A stretch of 64,000 nt of DNA from JAVVSR01 sp036654095 (GCA_036654095.1 JAVVSR010000002.1:118049-182048), one strand, 5' to 3'; numbered from the stretch's first letter, positions 44,209 to 54,191 are shown. The notes: generated by a model from the sequence alone, not told the origin. Program-made: numbers and translations.

Positions 44209-45921
44209 TTACTCACCGTCCTTGTCCGCCTCTGACAGAACTTTTTTAAGTTTAAGTAAAGCAACCTTTGTTTCGGCTGTTGTTTCACCCAACAGCGACG
44301 CGATTTCCTGAGCGACACGCATTTGCTTTTTTATAACTTCGTCGGTAGTTGCAATCGTATCCAGGCGAACTTTTGCAAGTTTGCCATCGTACCCTACTTC
44401 GTCTGTAACATCTATTAAAATTGCAAACATAACATTTTGAGCGTTTAGACTATTTATAGTCACATCCACATACTTTTTCGTCTTTTCTAACAAAACTTTT
44501 TTACGCGTTAAATTTTTATGGTTGTTCTGCGCCAAAATAAAGTCGGTAGGATTTGCGAAATCCACATAGTTACGTCCCTTAAAATTCAATGTATCCACGC
44601 CCAGCAAGGCCACCGCGGTACTATTCATATCTAAAATTTTCAGGTCATTGTCCAGCACTATAATTCCATTCGGACTATTTTTAATAATTTCATACGACAT
44701 TGTTTCGGCGCGCGCTCTCATATATGGCAAACACATTTCAAGCTCGGCATAGCCATTTGCGACTGCCCATGCCTTTTCGCGACAAGTTGAGTAACCGCAC
44801 GCGCCGCAATTCAACTCGTCTTCAGGCTTGTTTTTCCCTGTTTTGGCCAGTATTTCGCAAATTTGACGTTCCGAAATTGGGTCGCTTCCATTTTTAAGAC
44901 GAGGATACTCCGTATCAATTTTAACATCAATCGGCTGTAATATTTCATTACCTAAAACTTTCGCCATATCCTTGTTTACATAACGCCTAATATCCTCGTT
45001 TGCCTTAATAGCGGCGCCCTTTTTTGTAAGGCTACACGGCCCGTTGACACAAGCGTAATCACAAGCGTTTAACTCTAAAAACATTCCAGACAAGCTGTCG
45101 ATATTTTCAAGAATTTCCATACATTTTGACACTCCGTCCACAGCGACGTATTCGTATGAGGCAGGCCAATTTGAAATTGATTTTATTATTCCTCGACTAA
45201 TTGGAAAATATTTTGCTTTATTAATTTGCAAATGTTCATTGGCGATGTCGAGTTTAGCGATATCCTCAAAAACTATATTTTTTTCATTAAACATTTGTTT
45301 AAGCTCTTCAAAAGTCAAAACAGCATCAACAAGCCCGCTTTCCTCGGCCTCGCGTTTTTTTGCAATGCACGGCCCAACAAAAACTATTTTTGCATTTTTA
45401 AACTGTTTTCGCAACATTTTAGCGTGCGCAATCATTGGAGTATCCACCGCCGCAAGATATGGCAACGCCTTTGGATAATAAAGCCTAATAAGACGATTTA
45501 CCGCGGGGCAAGCAGATGTAATAAAGTTTTTGTATGTACCGCCCTCTAGAAGTTCTCTATATTTATTTACGACCAAATTTGCGCCCACGGCTGTTTCCTC
45601 GGCGTCAGCAAATCCAAGTTTTCCCAAAGCTATTTTCATCAGTGAAAAATTGTCAATACCAAAACTTGAAATAAACGACGGAGCTACACTAACAATAACT
45701 TTTGCATTTCCGCTAAGCATTCTTTTCACTTTATCAATTTCGCTATGAACATTCTTAGCGTTTTGTGGACAAATATGCATACACGTTCCGCACAAAATAC
45801 ACCTATCCTCAATAATGCGCGCTTGATGATTTATTACAGCTATTGCCTTAACTGGACAATTTCGCAAACACTTGTAACAATCCTTGCAACTAGCTTCCTT
45901 AAAATCTAAACAACTTGTCAT
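44209..45921 (-). CDS. PAS-containing [FeFe]-hydrogenase-like sensor (HydS-like)
   Basis: A 570-residue soluble protein: 2x[4Fe-4S] motifs (CKDCYKCLRNC, CILCGTCMHIC, residues 13-55), a hydrogenase large-subunit-like domain (about 65-345), a four-Cys cluster motif CGACGYSTC near 377, a PAS domain (about 410-520: SPNGIIVLDNDLKILDMN) and a C-terminal helix. H-cluster ligand cysteines are present in TSACPAV, GPCIAKK and ELNACDYAC; the proton-transfer Cys is Ala. Group C/D-type sensory hydrogenases with PAS and neighbouring phosphatase are described in clostridia. The L3 region lacks the GGG that follows it in catalytic enzymes. GGAGGG before ATG; 9 bases after the ferredoxin gene. Confidence 0.87.
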   Translation of the reverse strand: MTSCLDFKEASCKDCYKCLRNCPVKAIAVINHQARIIEDRCILCGTCMHICPQNAKNVHSEIDKVKRMLSGNAKVIVSVAPSFISSFGIDNFSLMKIALGKLGFADAEETAVGANLVVNKYRELLEGGTYKNFITSACPAVNRLIRLYYPKALPYLAAVDTPMIAHAKMLRKQFKNAKIVFVGPCIAKKREAEESGLVDAVLTFEELKQMFNEKNIVFEDIAKLDIANEHLQINKAKYFPISRGIIKSISNWPASYEYVAVDGVSKCMEILENIDSLSGMFLELNACDYACVNGPCSLTKKGAAIKANEDIRRYVNKDMAKVLGNEILQPIDVKIDTEYPRLKNGSDPISERQICEILAKTGKNKPEDELNCGACGYSTCREKAWAVANGYAELEMCLPYMRARAETMSYEIIKNSPNGIIVLDNDLKILDMNSTAVALLGVDTLNFKGRNYVDFANPTDFILAQNNHKNLTRKKVLLEKTKKYVDVTINSLNAQNVMFAILIDVTDEVGYDGKLAKVRLDTIATTDEVIKKQMRVAQEIASLLGETTAETKVALLKLKKVLSEADKDGE

Positions 45922-45930
45922 ATTGCCCTC

Positions 45931-46179
45931 CTATTTATCTAAAAGCGGATAAACTTCATTAACAAAAATATCCTCTGCGTTTTCAGCGCTAACGTGATGT
46001 AACAAAATTTCATCTGCCTTCATTGTAACACCAGTAGCGCAACTCCCCAAACAAAAACTCGCCTGTAACTCAACTTGTTCCTCGACGCCGTACTTTTTGA
46101 TAATCTCCGTCATTTTTTGTATGACATCATATGAACCTTTTAAGTGGCAACTACTTCCGACACACACTAGCAGTTTCAT
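45931..46179 (-). CDS. Thioredoxin-like [2Fe-2S] ferredoxin
   Basis: An 82-residue protein with the NuoE-type cluster motif: LLVCVGSSCHLKGS at residues 3-16 and ASFCLGSCATGV near 40-51, giving C-x4-C and C-x3-C. No other domain. Directly precedes the PAS sensor by 9 bases; probably delivers electrons to or from it. A broken paralogue lies immediately upstream (46203-46423). AGGGAGAA ribosome site. Confidence 0.85.
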   Translation of the reverse strand: MKLLVCVGSSCHLKGSYDVIQKMTEIIKKYGVEEQVELQASFCLGSCATGVTMKADEILLHHVSAENAEDIFVNEVYPLLDK

Positions 46180-46202
46180 TGTTTATTCTCCCTAAAATTT
46201 CA

Positions 46203-46423
46203 TTATAAAAAATCGTCGATATCCTTGGGCAACAAAGCAAAATTCACTCCGTCGACGCTTGCGCTGACATAATTTTCGTCGCATCTGCCCAAACAAATTT
46301 GCCGCTCAAATAAACCTTATTTTTTAAATTGTTGCGGGCAATCATTTGCTACAATTTTTCCATTATTTTTCTACTTCCTCGTAAATGACAGGCAGTATCA
46401 ATACAAACGGATAATTTAATCAT
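46203..46423 (-). pseudogene. Decayed thioredoxin-like [2Fe-2S] ferredoxin
   Basis: Read on the minus strand: MIKLSVCIDTACHLRGSRKI, MEKL, TAG stop, QMIARNNLKNKVYLSGKF, then after a frame change ICLGRCDENYVSASVDGVNF and ALLPKDIDDFL plus TAA. Both cysteine pairs of the intact 82-residue neighbour are still recognisable. One in-frame TAG and one frameshift near the second cysteine pair inactivate it. A GAAGGT ribosome site remains. It lies between rex and the functional ferredoxin. Confidence 0.8.
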
Positions 46424-46526
46424 TTTTACCTTCAATTATTGAAAATCGACAACATCAATCAACTTCAATAAAAACTTTCGCTTCATAAGTTTGCCTTTAA
46501 CCAATATGATTGTTAATCAAAATCTT

Positions 46527-47171
46527 TTAGGTGTCAAATTCGCGCTTAAGTATTTCTGCTAGTTTTTGCGACAATATGGCCAACGAAGCAGCTATATCCT
46601 CATTTTTAATTGCGATATTATTGGGTACAACGAGTTGCGTTGGCGAAAAATTCCAAATCGCCTTAATTCCTGAATTTATCATCAAGTCACAAACATCTTG
46701 CGCGCTTTCTGCAGGAACGGTTATTATGCCGATTTTTATTTTAAGACGATTAACCAAATTAGGTAGTTTACTTATGTTAAAAACTTTAAATCCTTTGTCG
46801 TTTCCGTTTATAATATTGTCATCAACATCAAATGAGGCGACAATATTTAAACCATAATTACCAAATCCTTTATAACCAAGTAATGCGCTTCCCAATTTAC
46901 CAACGCCCACCAATATAGCGTCATCAACATTGTCATAACCCAAAAAACTTGAAATTTTTAAAATAAGCTCACCTACATTGAAACCAGTTTTTGGTTTACC
47001 GCCGTCAGCGCTTACACAAGCTAAGTCTTTTCTGACTGAAACGGAATTCATTTTAAACTTGTCCGCGATAACAGTTGAAGAAACACTTTCAATACCTTGA
47101 CTGTGTAGTTCTTTCAAAAACCTAAAATATGATGGCAATCTTTGCAATGTTTCTTGTGAAATACCTTCCAT
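46527..47171 (-). CDS. rex: Redox-sensing transcriptional repressor Rex
   Basis: Represses fermentation and hydrogenase genes when the NADH/NAD+ ratio is low and lets go when NADH binds. 214 residues: N-terminal winged helix (TLQRLPSYFRFLKELHSQG, VSVRKDLACVSADGGKPKTG) and a Rossmann domain with GVGKLGSALLGYKGF near residue 90, then a swapped C-terminal helix (IAASLAILSQKLAEIL-like). First gene of the transcript that continues through the ferredoxin pseudogene, ferredoxin, PAS sensor and phosphatase (350-base gap inside). Candidate target: the site at 4729-4746 in front of hndA. Confidence 0.95.
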   Translation of the reverse strand: MEGISQETLQRLPSYFRFLKELHSQGIESVSSTVIADKFKMNSVSVRKDLACVSADGGKPKTGFNVGELILKISSFLGYDNVDDAILVGVGKLGSALLGYKGFGNYGLNIVASFDVDDNIINGNDKGFKVFNISKLPNLVNRLKIKIGIITVPAESAQDVCDLMINSGIKAIWNFSPTQLVVPNNIAIKNEDIAASLAILSQKLAEILKREFDT

Positions 47172-47218
47172 AAAGACCTCCGTGCAATAACCTTAATCGA
47201 TATTGTATTATCGATATT

Positions 47219-47247
47219 ATGATATCAATATATAACTTATATGTCAA
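47219..47247 (-). promoter_or_regulatory. rex promoter
   Basis: Minus-strand TTGACA, 17 bases, TATCAT; leader about 40 bases. Between it and the gene a direct repeat ATCGATATT occurs twice (47197, 47211). The remaining part of 47172-47487 is AT-rich and also holds the upstream region of the lipoprotein gene. Confidence 0.65.
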
Positions 47248-47487
47248 GTCTTTATTTAATGATAAAATTTGTATAACAAAATTTTTCTTATTAGTTGCAT
47301 TTTATTATGTTTAATAGTATAATTAATATTATTAATAATATTTATAAATGTAAGTTACAAAACTTGTTTGCATTTTGCCAATGGCGGGATTGGTTAAGGT
47401 TAAGGGGTAAATTCAAAATAACCGTCTGTTTATTTTTTTCACATTTTATTTAATATAGATATATAACAAAAATCTTGGAGGTTTCTT

Positions 47488-50400
47488 ATGAACAAAAAAA
47501 GTTTAAGCAAGTTGCTTGTTATGCTTTTGATGCTTAGTTTGACGCTTATATGTTTAGTCGGTTGTGGTGACAAACCAACACCTGACAGTGTAAAACTTGA
47601 AATCAAAACTTCAGCAACTAAAACGTCATTTTTCGTCGGCGATGAATTTAGCAGTGATGGTTTAACGCTTGACATTGTTACAAACGATGTCCACGTTCTC
47701 GCAGGTTCCGAGCTATACACCATCGACAGCAGTAAATACGACAAAACTAAAGTTGGCACATATACAATTACGATTACATTGAAATCTGACGCTACAAAAT
47801 CCGTCAGCTATGATGTTTCGGTTATTGCGGCTACTTTGACTGAAATTAAAATTAAAACTCCTGCTTCTAAGTTGATTTTCACCGCTGGCGACGCATTTTC
47901 GAGCGAAGGCTTAGTTGTTGAAAAAACATTTATTAACGGCACTAAAGCTGACGCTACCGCTGATGAACTTAATATTAACAGCACTGCTTTTTCTAACACA
48001 GTTGGCGCATACGCAATCGTCATTACAATGAAATCTGACCCTACAAAATCTGTCAGCTATGATGTTACGGTTATTGCAGCTATTTTGACTGAAATTAAAA
48101 TTAAAACTCCTGCTTCTAAATTGATTTTCACCGCTGGCGACGCATTTTCGAGCGAAGGCTTAGTTGTTGAAAAGGTATTTAATAATAACACTAAAGTTGA
48201 CGTTCCCGCTAATGAAATTACAATCAACAGCGACGCATTTTCTAACACAGTTGTTGGCACATACTCAATCGTCATTACATTAAAATCTGACACAACGAAA
48301 ACTGTCAGCTATAATGTTTCGGTTACTGCGGCTATATTGACTGAAATTAAAATTAAAACCCCTGCTTCTAAGTTGATTTTTATAACTGAAAACATATTTT
48401 CAAGCGAAGGCTTAGTTGTTGAAAAGATTTACAGTGATGGCACGAAAGTTGACGCTCCATCTAATGAAATTACAATCAACAGCGACGCATTTTCTAACAC
48501 AGTTATTGGCACATACACAATCGTCATTACATTAAAATCTGACCCAACGAAAACTGTCAGCTATGATGTTTCGGTTATTGCGGCTACTTTGACTGGAATT
48601 AGAATTAAAACCCCTGCTTCTAAGTTGGCTTTCCCCAATGGCGACGCTTTTTCGAGCGAAGGCTTAGTTGTTGAAAAGGTATTTAATAATAACACGTTTG
48701 TTACACTTCTCGCTAATGAAATTACAATCAACAGCGCTGCATTTTCTAGCGCAGTTGCCGGTACATACACAATCGTTATTACATTAAATTCTGACACAAC
48801 AAAAACTGTCAGCTATGATGTTTCGGTTTCCGCTCCATATGTAACTGGAATTACAATTAAAACACCTGCTTCTAAGTTGGCGTTTATCACTGGCGACCCC
48901 TTTTCTAGCGCTGGATTAGTTGTTGAAAAAACATACAACACAGGCGCGAAAGCTGACGCTACCGCTGATGAAATTGCAATCGACAGCACTGCATTTTCTA
49001 ACACAGTTGGCACATACACAATCGTCATCACATTAAAATCTGACACAACGAAAACTGTCAGCTATGATGTTTTGGTTAAAGAAAAAGCTTACGTAGGCAC
49101 ATATTTGACTAAAGCTGGCAATCGCAAATCTCAACTTGTCGAAATCAATGCAAACAAAACGGCTGATGTTTCTATCGATTGGCCCAATCAAAATTCGCCT
49201 GATCAACAACATTATCCAGTGCGGTATCGTTACAATATAATAGTCTCCGAAAACGATGATGGTAGCGCAGTTATAGAATTTGTTTTTGATTCACTCGCTA
49301 ATCAAAATTTACCAACTTTCGGCGATATTAAATATTTTATTGCTAGCTATATAAACGGCGATTTAGAAATAAATAATTATGAGGTTACGCCCTATCTTGC
49401 TAGCAAAGTTGATGACAAGTTACATGAAGTAAAATTCTATATGTCTGACAAATTGGTCGCTGTTGAATATGTTGACAATAATTCAACCATTTCGCAAGAC
49501 TGTTTGGATGATTATCTTCGTCCTTATACACATTACGCAACAGACGCCACTGGAACAACTGCTTTTGATGTTGCCACACCTATAACAGCAGACACTTCTA
49601 TTTATGTCGCTCCTATTCCTATCGAGGGCGAACAACCTTATGTTGGCAAATATCTTATAAAAATGGCACCTGCATCCACAAATGGTTTTCTTTTAGAAAT
49701 TACCAAATCACAAGTAACATTTAGTGGTGAGGTAATGCTATATACCGTAGCTGTCGATAACACCACAGGCATCTACACGCTAACCTGTATTGAAGGCCCA
49801 GTAATTACTTACAATTCAAAAACAATGGAAGCGGTTTTTGAAGGTCAACTTTTAACAACGTTTGATAAAACCAATTATGTAGAAATGACGTTAAATTATG
49901 ATTCTAGGGTCTTTAGTCTTCTAACCCAAAAAGGTGTTATATTTGATGTTTCAACTATTGTCGATATGCTGGGTACAGTCTTCTTTTTCAATGAGGATGG
50001 CACTCCATTTGACGACAAAAACACCATTATTTCGCAACCGATGACATTAAATGTAACCGATGACGACCCTGCTCATCCCGATTTATCATTTTTCGATAAT
50101 ACGTTTATGGCTTTAGGTCACTCATCATTACGATTGGGAAGTTGGAATCCTCCTGCATATGATTCAATAGACTTTTATTTTCGTTATAATAACACATCTA
50201 TTACTAACGGCATAGCTACTTGGGTAAAATCAGCGACTGGCTATACCTTTACATTTACCGACCAACAAAAACCTACTCCTATTGCGCCATTTACCGGCGA
50301 GTACAATGCCGAAACAAAAGATTTTACTATTTCTTATGATAATAAAGTGATTACTTTTTATTCAGAAAAGTATACTGATAGCCCAATTAATCAAGCTCGA

Positions 50401-52014
50401 TTAAACGGCAAAATCGGCAACGATTTTATAACATTCAGTTTTTCTCCCTTTGGAATTGTAGAAATGAATATACGTCCCCAACACGGCCAGCAGACCACGG
50501 CAGAAGGGTTATTTACAATTACATCCGCAGGCAAAGGTATATTTAGTGTTACAATGGACTTTGGCGCAACTGGCGGCACAAAAACCGCAACTTACGACGC
50601 AATAACAAAGACCATTACTGTTGCAAACGCTGACGGAACGTCAACTGTTGCAGTAGGCGAAATTTACAGTGGTCATCCAATTATTAAAAATCACTTTACT
50701 TCTCGTGCCTTAGATGAATTATTCTTTAACTCATATGGCGAGTTTAATTTAATTATACATTCTTCTGGCGAACATATAAACGGCAACTTTACTATTGACC
50801 GAGCATGTAAAATTTCATTGCGAGTTGACGAAAACACCGTTTATGACGCTACTTTTGACCCGAGCGCTAACATTGTTTCATTAAGTTACAAAGGAGCAAC
50901 CATCACATTTGAAGTTGCACCTTACGAAAATAAGCGTTTTGTCGGCAAATTCTACTCCAACGACGGAAAGACTATTGAATGTACTTCTTTTGGCGAATTT
51001 ACATTTGTCGATGGTTCAACTACAACCAAGGGTACTTTTACTTCTAAACGAATTGACACTGAAGAATTCCTTACTTTCACGGCTAATGGCGCGACACTTT
51101 TTGAAGGCATTTGTTCAGATAGAAGCCAATCCCCAACAATTAGAATTACAATTAATGGCTCCGACGTTGTATTTGGCAATACACCTCCCCCACCTCCCGC
51201 TAAAGACCCTGCTTATTGGGGCGACTATACAAATACTTACAACAAGGTAACATTGAGTTTATTGAATGACGGTCGTTTTGTTTTCAATGGCGTACGTGAC
51301 CCAAATTATGCCTTTACCGAAAGCGGTAAAACACAAAATGGTTTCGCGATTACATTGCATTTTTCTAGCAGTGAACATATCCCCGCTGAATTTATAACCG
51401 AAACAAAAGTACTTACCTTTACTCGTAGTGATGGTATTATCTACGCTTTTAAACAACAGGGAGGAAGTACTGTTACAACTGAAAGTTATCAAGGCATTTA
51501 TAGTGATACAACAACCGGCAATTCGTTAAACTTAGCCTATGATTATACTTTTGAGCTTAACATCGGCGGGGCGAAATCCTATGGCAATTATAAGGTTACT
51601 CCCGCTCAATACGATAACAAGGTTACTTTGCAATTTGTTAATCGCGCGCCTGCCGACATTATAGCTACTGTTGATATGAATTTTAAAACAATTAACCTCA
51701 GTTATAATAACGTTGGCTACAAATTTAATAAAGTAGGTGGAGTGAACCCTCCTCAGCCTCCTCAGGAACCTTATTACGGCGAATATACAGATGCAAATAA
51801 AAACTTCTTAATGTTATCATCCGACAACAGCGTTGTATTTGAGCAACAAGATGGCACTATCGTCAAAGGGAGCTATACTGCAACCGAAACAGCCACGGGT
51901 TATGACATTGTTATGACGCTATCGGATAAAAAAGTTATTGCTACATTTGTTTTATCTACTAACACAATTACATTTAACTATAACGCTACTGACTATACAT
52001 TGATACAATCTTAA
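47488..52014 (+). CDS. Large repeat lipoprotein with Big_3-like Ig domains
   Basis: A 1508-residue lipoprotein: signal peptide ending LTLICLVGC (Cys near residue 27), six Ig-like units of about 85 residues (residues 35-535), five of which open with IKIKTPASKL or a variant, then FSSEGLVVEK...GTYTIVITLKSD...VSYDVSV, matching the Big_3 pattern. Residues 540-1508 hold about eight different modules of some 95-110 residues built as Y.G.Y......LTL..D..F.......G.Y....., such as YYGEYTDANKNFLMLSSDNS and YWGDYTNTYNKVTLSLLNDG. GGAGGTTTC ribosome site and strong terminator; single gene. Likely envelope-attached binding protein. Confidence 0.87.
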   Translation: MNKKSLSKLLVMLLMLSLTLICLVGCGDKPTPDSVKLEIKTSATKTSFFVGDEFSSDGLTLDIVTNDVHVLAGSELYTIDSSKYDKTKVGTYTITITLKSDATKSVSYDVSVIAATLTEIKIKTPASKLIFTAGDAFSSEGLVVEKTFINGTKADATADELNINSTAFSNTVGAYAIVITMKSDPTKSVSYDVTVIAAILTEIKIKTPASKLIFTAGDAFSSEGLVVEKVFNNNTKVDVPANEITINSDAFSNTVVGTYSIVITLKSDTTKTVSYNVSVTAAILTEIKIKTPASKLIFITENIFSSEGLVVEKIYSDGTKVDAPSNEITINSDAFSNTVIGTYTIVITLKSDPTKTVSYDVSVIAATLTGIRIKTPASKLAFPNGDAFSSEGLVVEKVFNNNTFVTLLANEITINSAAFSSAVAGTYTIVITLNSDTTKTVSYDVSVSAPYVTGITIKTPASKLAFITGDPFSSAGLVVEKTYNTGAKADATADEIAIDSTAFSNTVGTYTIVITLKSDTTKTVSYDVLVKEKAYVGTYLTKAGNRKSQLVEINANKTADVSIDWPNQNSPDQQHYPVRYRYNIIVSENDDGSAVIEFVFDSLANQNLPTFGDIKYFIASYINGDLEINNYEVTPYLASKVDDKLHEVKFYMSDKLVAVEYVDNNSTISQDCLDDYLRPYTHYATDATGTTAFDVATPITADTSIYVAPIPIEGEQPYVGKYLIKMAPASTNGFLLEITKSQVTFSGEVMLYTVAVDNTTGIYTLTCIEGPVITYNSKTMEAVFEGQLLTTFDKTNYVEMTLNYDSRVFSLLTQKGVIFDVSTIVDMLGTVFFFNEDGTPFDDKNTIISQPMTLNVTDDDPAHPDLSFFDNTFMALGHSSLRLGSWNPPAYDSIDFYFRYNNTSITNGIATWVKSATGYTFTFTDQQKPTPIAPFTGEYNAETKDFTISYDNKVITFYSEKYTDSPINQARLNGKIGNDFITFSFSPFGIVEMNIRPQHGQQTTAEGLFTITSAGKGIFSVTMDFGATGGTKTATYDAITKTITVANADGTSTVAVGEIYSGHPIIKNHFTSRALDELFFNSYGEFNLIIHSSGEHINGNFTIDRACKISLRVDENTVYDATFDPSANIVSLSYKGATITFEVAPYENKRFVGKFYSNDGKTIECTSFGEFTFVDGSTTTKGTFTSKRIDTEEFLTFTANGATLFEGICSDRSQSPTIRITINGSDVVFGNTPPPPPAKDPAYWGDYTNTYNKVTLSLLNDGRFVFNGVRDPNYAFTESGKTQNGFAITLHFSSSEHIPAEFITETKVLTFTRSDGIIYAFKQQGGSTVTTESYQGIYSDTTTGNSLNLAYDYTFELNIGGAKSYGNYKVTPAQYDNKVTLQFVNRAPADIIATVDMNFKTINLSYNNVGYKFNKVGGVNPPQPPQEPYYGEYTDANKNFLMLSSDNSVVFEQQDGTIVKGSYTATETATGYDIVMTLSDKKVIATFVLSTNTITFNYNATDYTLIQS

Positions 52015-52035
52015 TTCAAATTACTGATTAATTTA

Positions 52036-52068
52036 AAAACCTTAAAGCATTTGCTTTAAGGTTTTTTT
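52036..52068 (+). terminator. Terminator of the repeat lipoprotein gene
   Basis: Perfect 14-bp stem AAAACCTTAAAGCA / TGCTTTAAGGTTTT with a two-base loop, then TTT. Confidence 0.9.
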
Positions 52069-52100
52069 ATTTGCCTAATATCTTGTAATCTAATAAATTT

Positions 52101-52128
52101 TTCCTGCTTCCTGCTTCCTGCTCCCTGC
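52101..52128. repeat. 7-bp tandem repeat TTCCTGC, 4 copies
   Basis: Units at 52101, 52108, 52115 and 52122; the last begins TCCC. Comparable in period to the TTGTGCC array at the right edge of the window. Confidence 0.9.
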
Positions 52129-52215
52129 TTCGATAATTTCATTATTTCATAATGTTTTCCAAAACTAAAGCAACAATTTTCCCTATTTACGTTAAGTTTT
52201 AAAACTCAAAATCAA

Positions 52216-53100
52216 TTAAAAATTGATGTTTCTAAAGCCTTTACCTATAACCTCTTTTATTTGTATTGAATAAGTAAAACTATTTGGCGAAACTTTTTTA
52301 ATAAGCTCTCTCGCCTCGGCGGCCTGACGCTTTCTCACAACGCAAACTACAACTTCCTTTTCCTCTTTAGAATACGTTCCAACCGCCTTAAACATAGTTG
52401 AACCACGGTCAAGTTGGGTTTCAATCGCCTCAACAATCAAGTCACAGTCATCTGAAATAATTTCAAACATTATCGCGTTACTAAAACCATTAAGCATAAA
52501 TTCAAGCGCAATTTGATAGGCTACAAGCGTTGTAATGGAGTAAAATATTAATGTTTTTTCGCCAATTATTAGCGAATATGTGACAACAATAATAACATCT
52601 ATTATAAGCAATATTCTAGAAACATAAGTGATTTTATATTTTTTTTGAACAAGTATACCAAGTATATCCGACCCACCCGTCGAGCCATCAATCGAAAAGG
52701 TAAGCGCGGCCGAAATTGCCACTAGCGCGCCACCTGCAATCGCTATGACCGTAATGTTTGCAAAGTCGGGCATACCTAACTTAGAGGCAAAATTAAGCCC
52801 GTGTATAAGCTCCATAAATCCGCCTATAAGTACAATTTCAAACGAGGTGCGCAACACAAATTTTTTATCCAAAAAAATGTACGCAATAATTAAAGCGGGT
52901 ATATTAATTAAAATTAGCCACAAGCCTGTCGATACATATTTAAGGTTTAATAGGTTAAATATTTGCGCTAAACCACAAAATCCGCCAATATTCAAATTGT
53001 TGGGTATCAAAAACAACTCCATTCCAACTGAAAAACTTATACTTGCGCAAAGTAAAATAAGGGCATTTTTAAGCATAATTATTTTATTACTTTTTTTCAT
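52216..53100 (-). CDS. YitT-family membrane protein (second of pair)
   Basis: A 294-residue YitT (DUF161 + DUF2179) protein: five to six membrane spans (residues 10-30, 45-65, 75-95, 105-130, 150-175) with the family hallmark FSIDGSTGGSDILGILVQKKY, then a soluble DUF2179 domain from about 210 (MFEIISDDCDLIVEAIETQL, GTYSKEEKEVVVCVVRKRQ). Function not established. It overlaps the end of the upstream YitT gene by 14 bases, and both probably form one complex. Confidence 0.9.
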   Translation of the reverse strand: MKKSNKIIMLKNALILLCASISFSVGMELFLIPNNLNIGGFCGLAQIFNLLNLKYVSTGLWLILINIPALIIAYIFLDKKFVLRTSFEIVLIGGFMELIHGLNFASKLGMPDFANITVIAIAGGALVAISAALTFSIDGSTGGSDILGILVQKKYKITYVSRILLIIDVIIVVTYSLIIGEKTLIFYSITTLVAYQIALEFMLNGFSNAIMFEIISDDCDLIVEAIETQLDRGSTMFKAVGTYSKEEKEVVVCVVRKRQAAEARELIKKVSPNSFTYSIQIKEVIGKGFRNINF

Positions 53101-53947
53101 TATAGTTCTCCCCGTCGGTTACTCTTTCGGCAGTCGCGACATATGCAAATGCTGCGCTGTCATTCTCTTTTAATATTTCCTTAAATATAGCGGTTTTGCC
53201 TGTTGGTAATAAAAATTTAACAAGTGTCTTTTCCCTATTTAAATAGTTTCCTCTTGCGCGGATATAGTAGCCTTCACACTTGAAACATTCGGATATTTTA
53301 TCAATAAGACTTTCGGGCTTGTCGGTTATTACATAGCATAGCCGCGCCGATTTGTCCTTGCTTAAATAAAACGACAATGTTCGTTCAAACATAAATGAAC
53401 AGGTTACCGCGTACACTACCGACCAGATGTCAAATAAAAACAAACCTGCAGTTATTACAACAACATCGATAGCAAACATAAGCTTTGACATTTGTACCGT
53501 CGGCCTTATTTTATACGCTATTTGCGCAATAATTTCAGTTCCACCCGTTGACCCGTTATTTTCAAACATTATACCTACCGCAACACCGTACAAAATGCCC
53601 GAATATATGCTTGCCAAAAGTCTATCACTTGTAAACTTAAGCATTCCATATTTCTCCATACGCGACATCATCCAAGACATTAAAAATGTACAGGCTAGCG
53701 TTTTTATTGTAAATTCTTTTTTTAAACACAACAAACCGAAAATAAGCAACGGTACGTTCATTATAAGCAAAGATATATAGCTTTTAACAATCCCTGCCGC
53801 CTCCAGTAACGTAGCTATACCATTTACCCCACCCGAAACAAAATTATTGGGGTTGACAAAACTATACAGCGACCAAGCCGCTAAAAACGAACCTATCAAT
53901 ACGGAAACGCAATCTTTGGTTATTTTTTTTAATAGTTTTGTTTTCAT
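53087..53947 (-). CDS. YitT-family membrane protein (first of pair)
   Basis: A 286-residue YitT protein of the same plan: FVNPNNFVSGGVNGIATLL near the N-terminus, FENNGSTGGTEIIAQIAYKI in the fourth region and a C-terminal DUF2179 domain (CYVITDKPESLIDKISECF, ARGNYLNREKTLVKFLL). It and the following gene are diverged paralogues kept as an overlapping pair. A promoter at 54008-54037 precedes it. Confidence 0.9.
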   Translation of the reverse strand: MKTKLLKKITKDCVSVLIGSFLAAWSLYSFVNPNNFVSGGVNGIATLLEAAGIVKSYISLLIMNVPLLIFGLLCLKKEFTIKTLACTFLMSWMMSRMEKYGMLKFTSDRLLASIYSGILYGVAVGIMFENNGSTGGTEIIAQIAYKIRPTVQMSKLMFAIDVVVITAGLFLFDIWSVVYAVTCSFMFERTLSFYLSKDKSARLCYVITDKPESLIDKISECFKCEGYYIRARGNYLNREKTLVKFLLPTGKTAIFKEILKENDSAAFAYVATAERVTDGENYNEKK

Positions 53948-54007
53948 ATTATCACTTTATACTTTAAACCCTTAAATAAGTAACATTTAGTTTATGTCTA
54001 TTATATT

Positions 54008-54037
54008 ATTATATCATAGCAGCCGCGGAAATTCCAA
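54008..54037 (-). promoter_or_regulatory. Promoter of the yitT pair
   Basis: Minus-strand TTGGAA, 18 bases, TATAAT with TG in the extended -10 position. Rest of 53948-54278 is AT-rich apart from the elements listed next. Confidence 0.5.
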
Positions 54038-54191
54038 TAAAACGGCAACAAAAAAATTTATACTAAATTTGTTTGTTGTTAGTTTAATTATTTTTACCAT
54101 TTTTTGCTTGCGCAAATTTGAAACTAAAATTTAATTTTAACGCTGTATTTTGATGTATCAATCGGATTTTAATAAAATTATGACAAAAACT

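Noticed and set aside
43960..45748. Plus-strand ORFs over the sensor and phosphatase genes
   Set aside because: Antisense shadows; the minus-strand proteins have full domain motifs.
47265..47281. Rex autoregulatory site near rex
   Set aside because: TTGTATAACAAA is too short and does not fit TTGTTAA-N4-TTAACAA.
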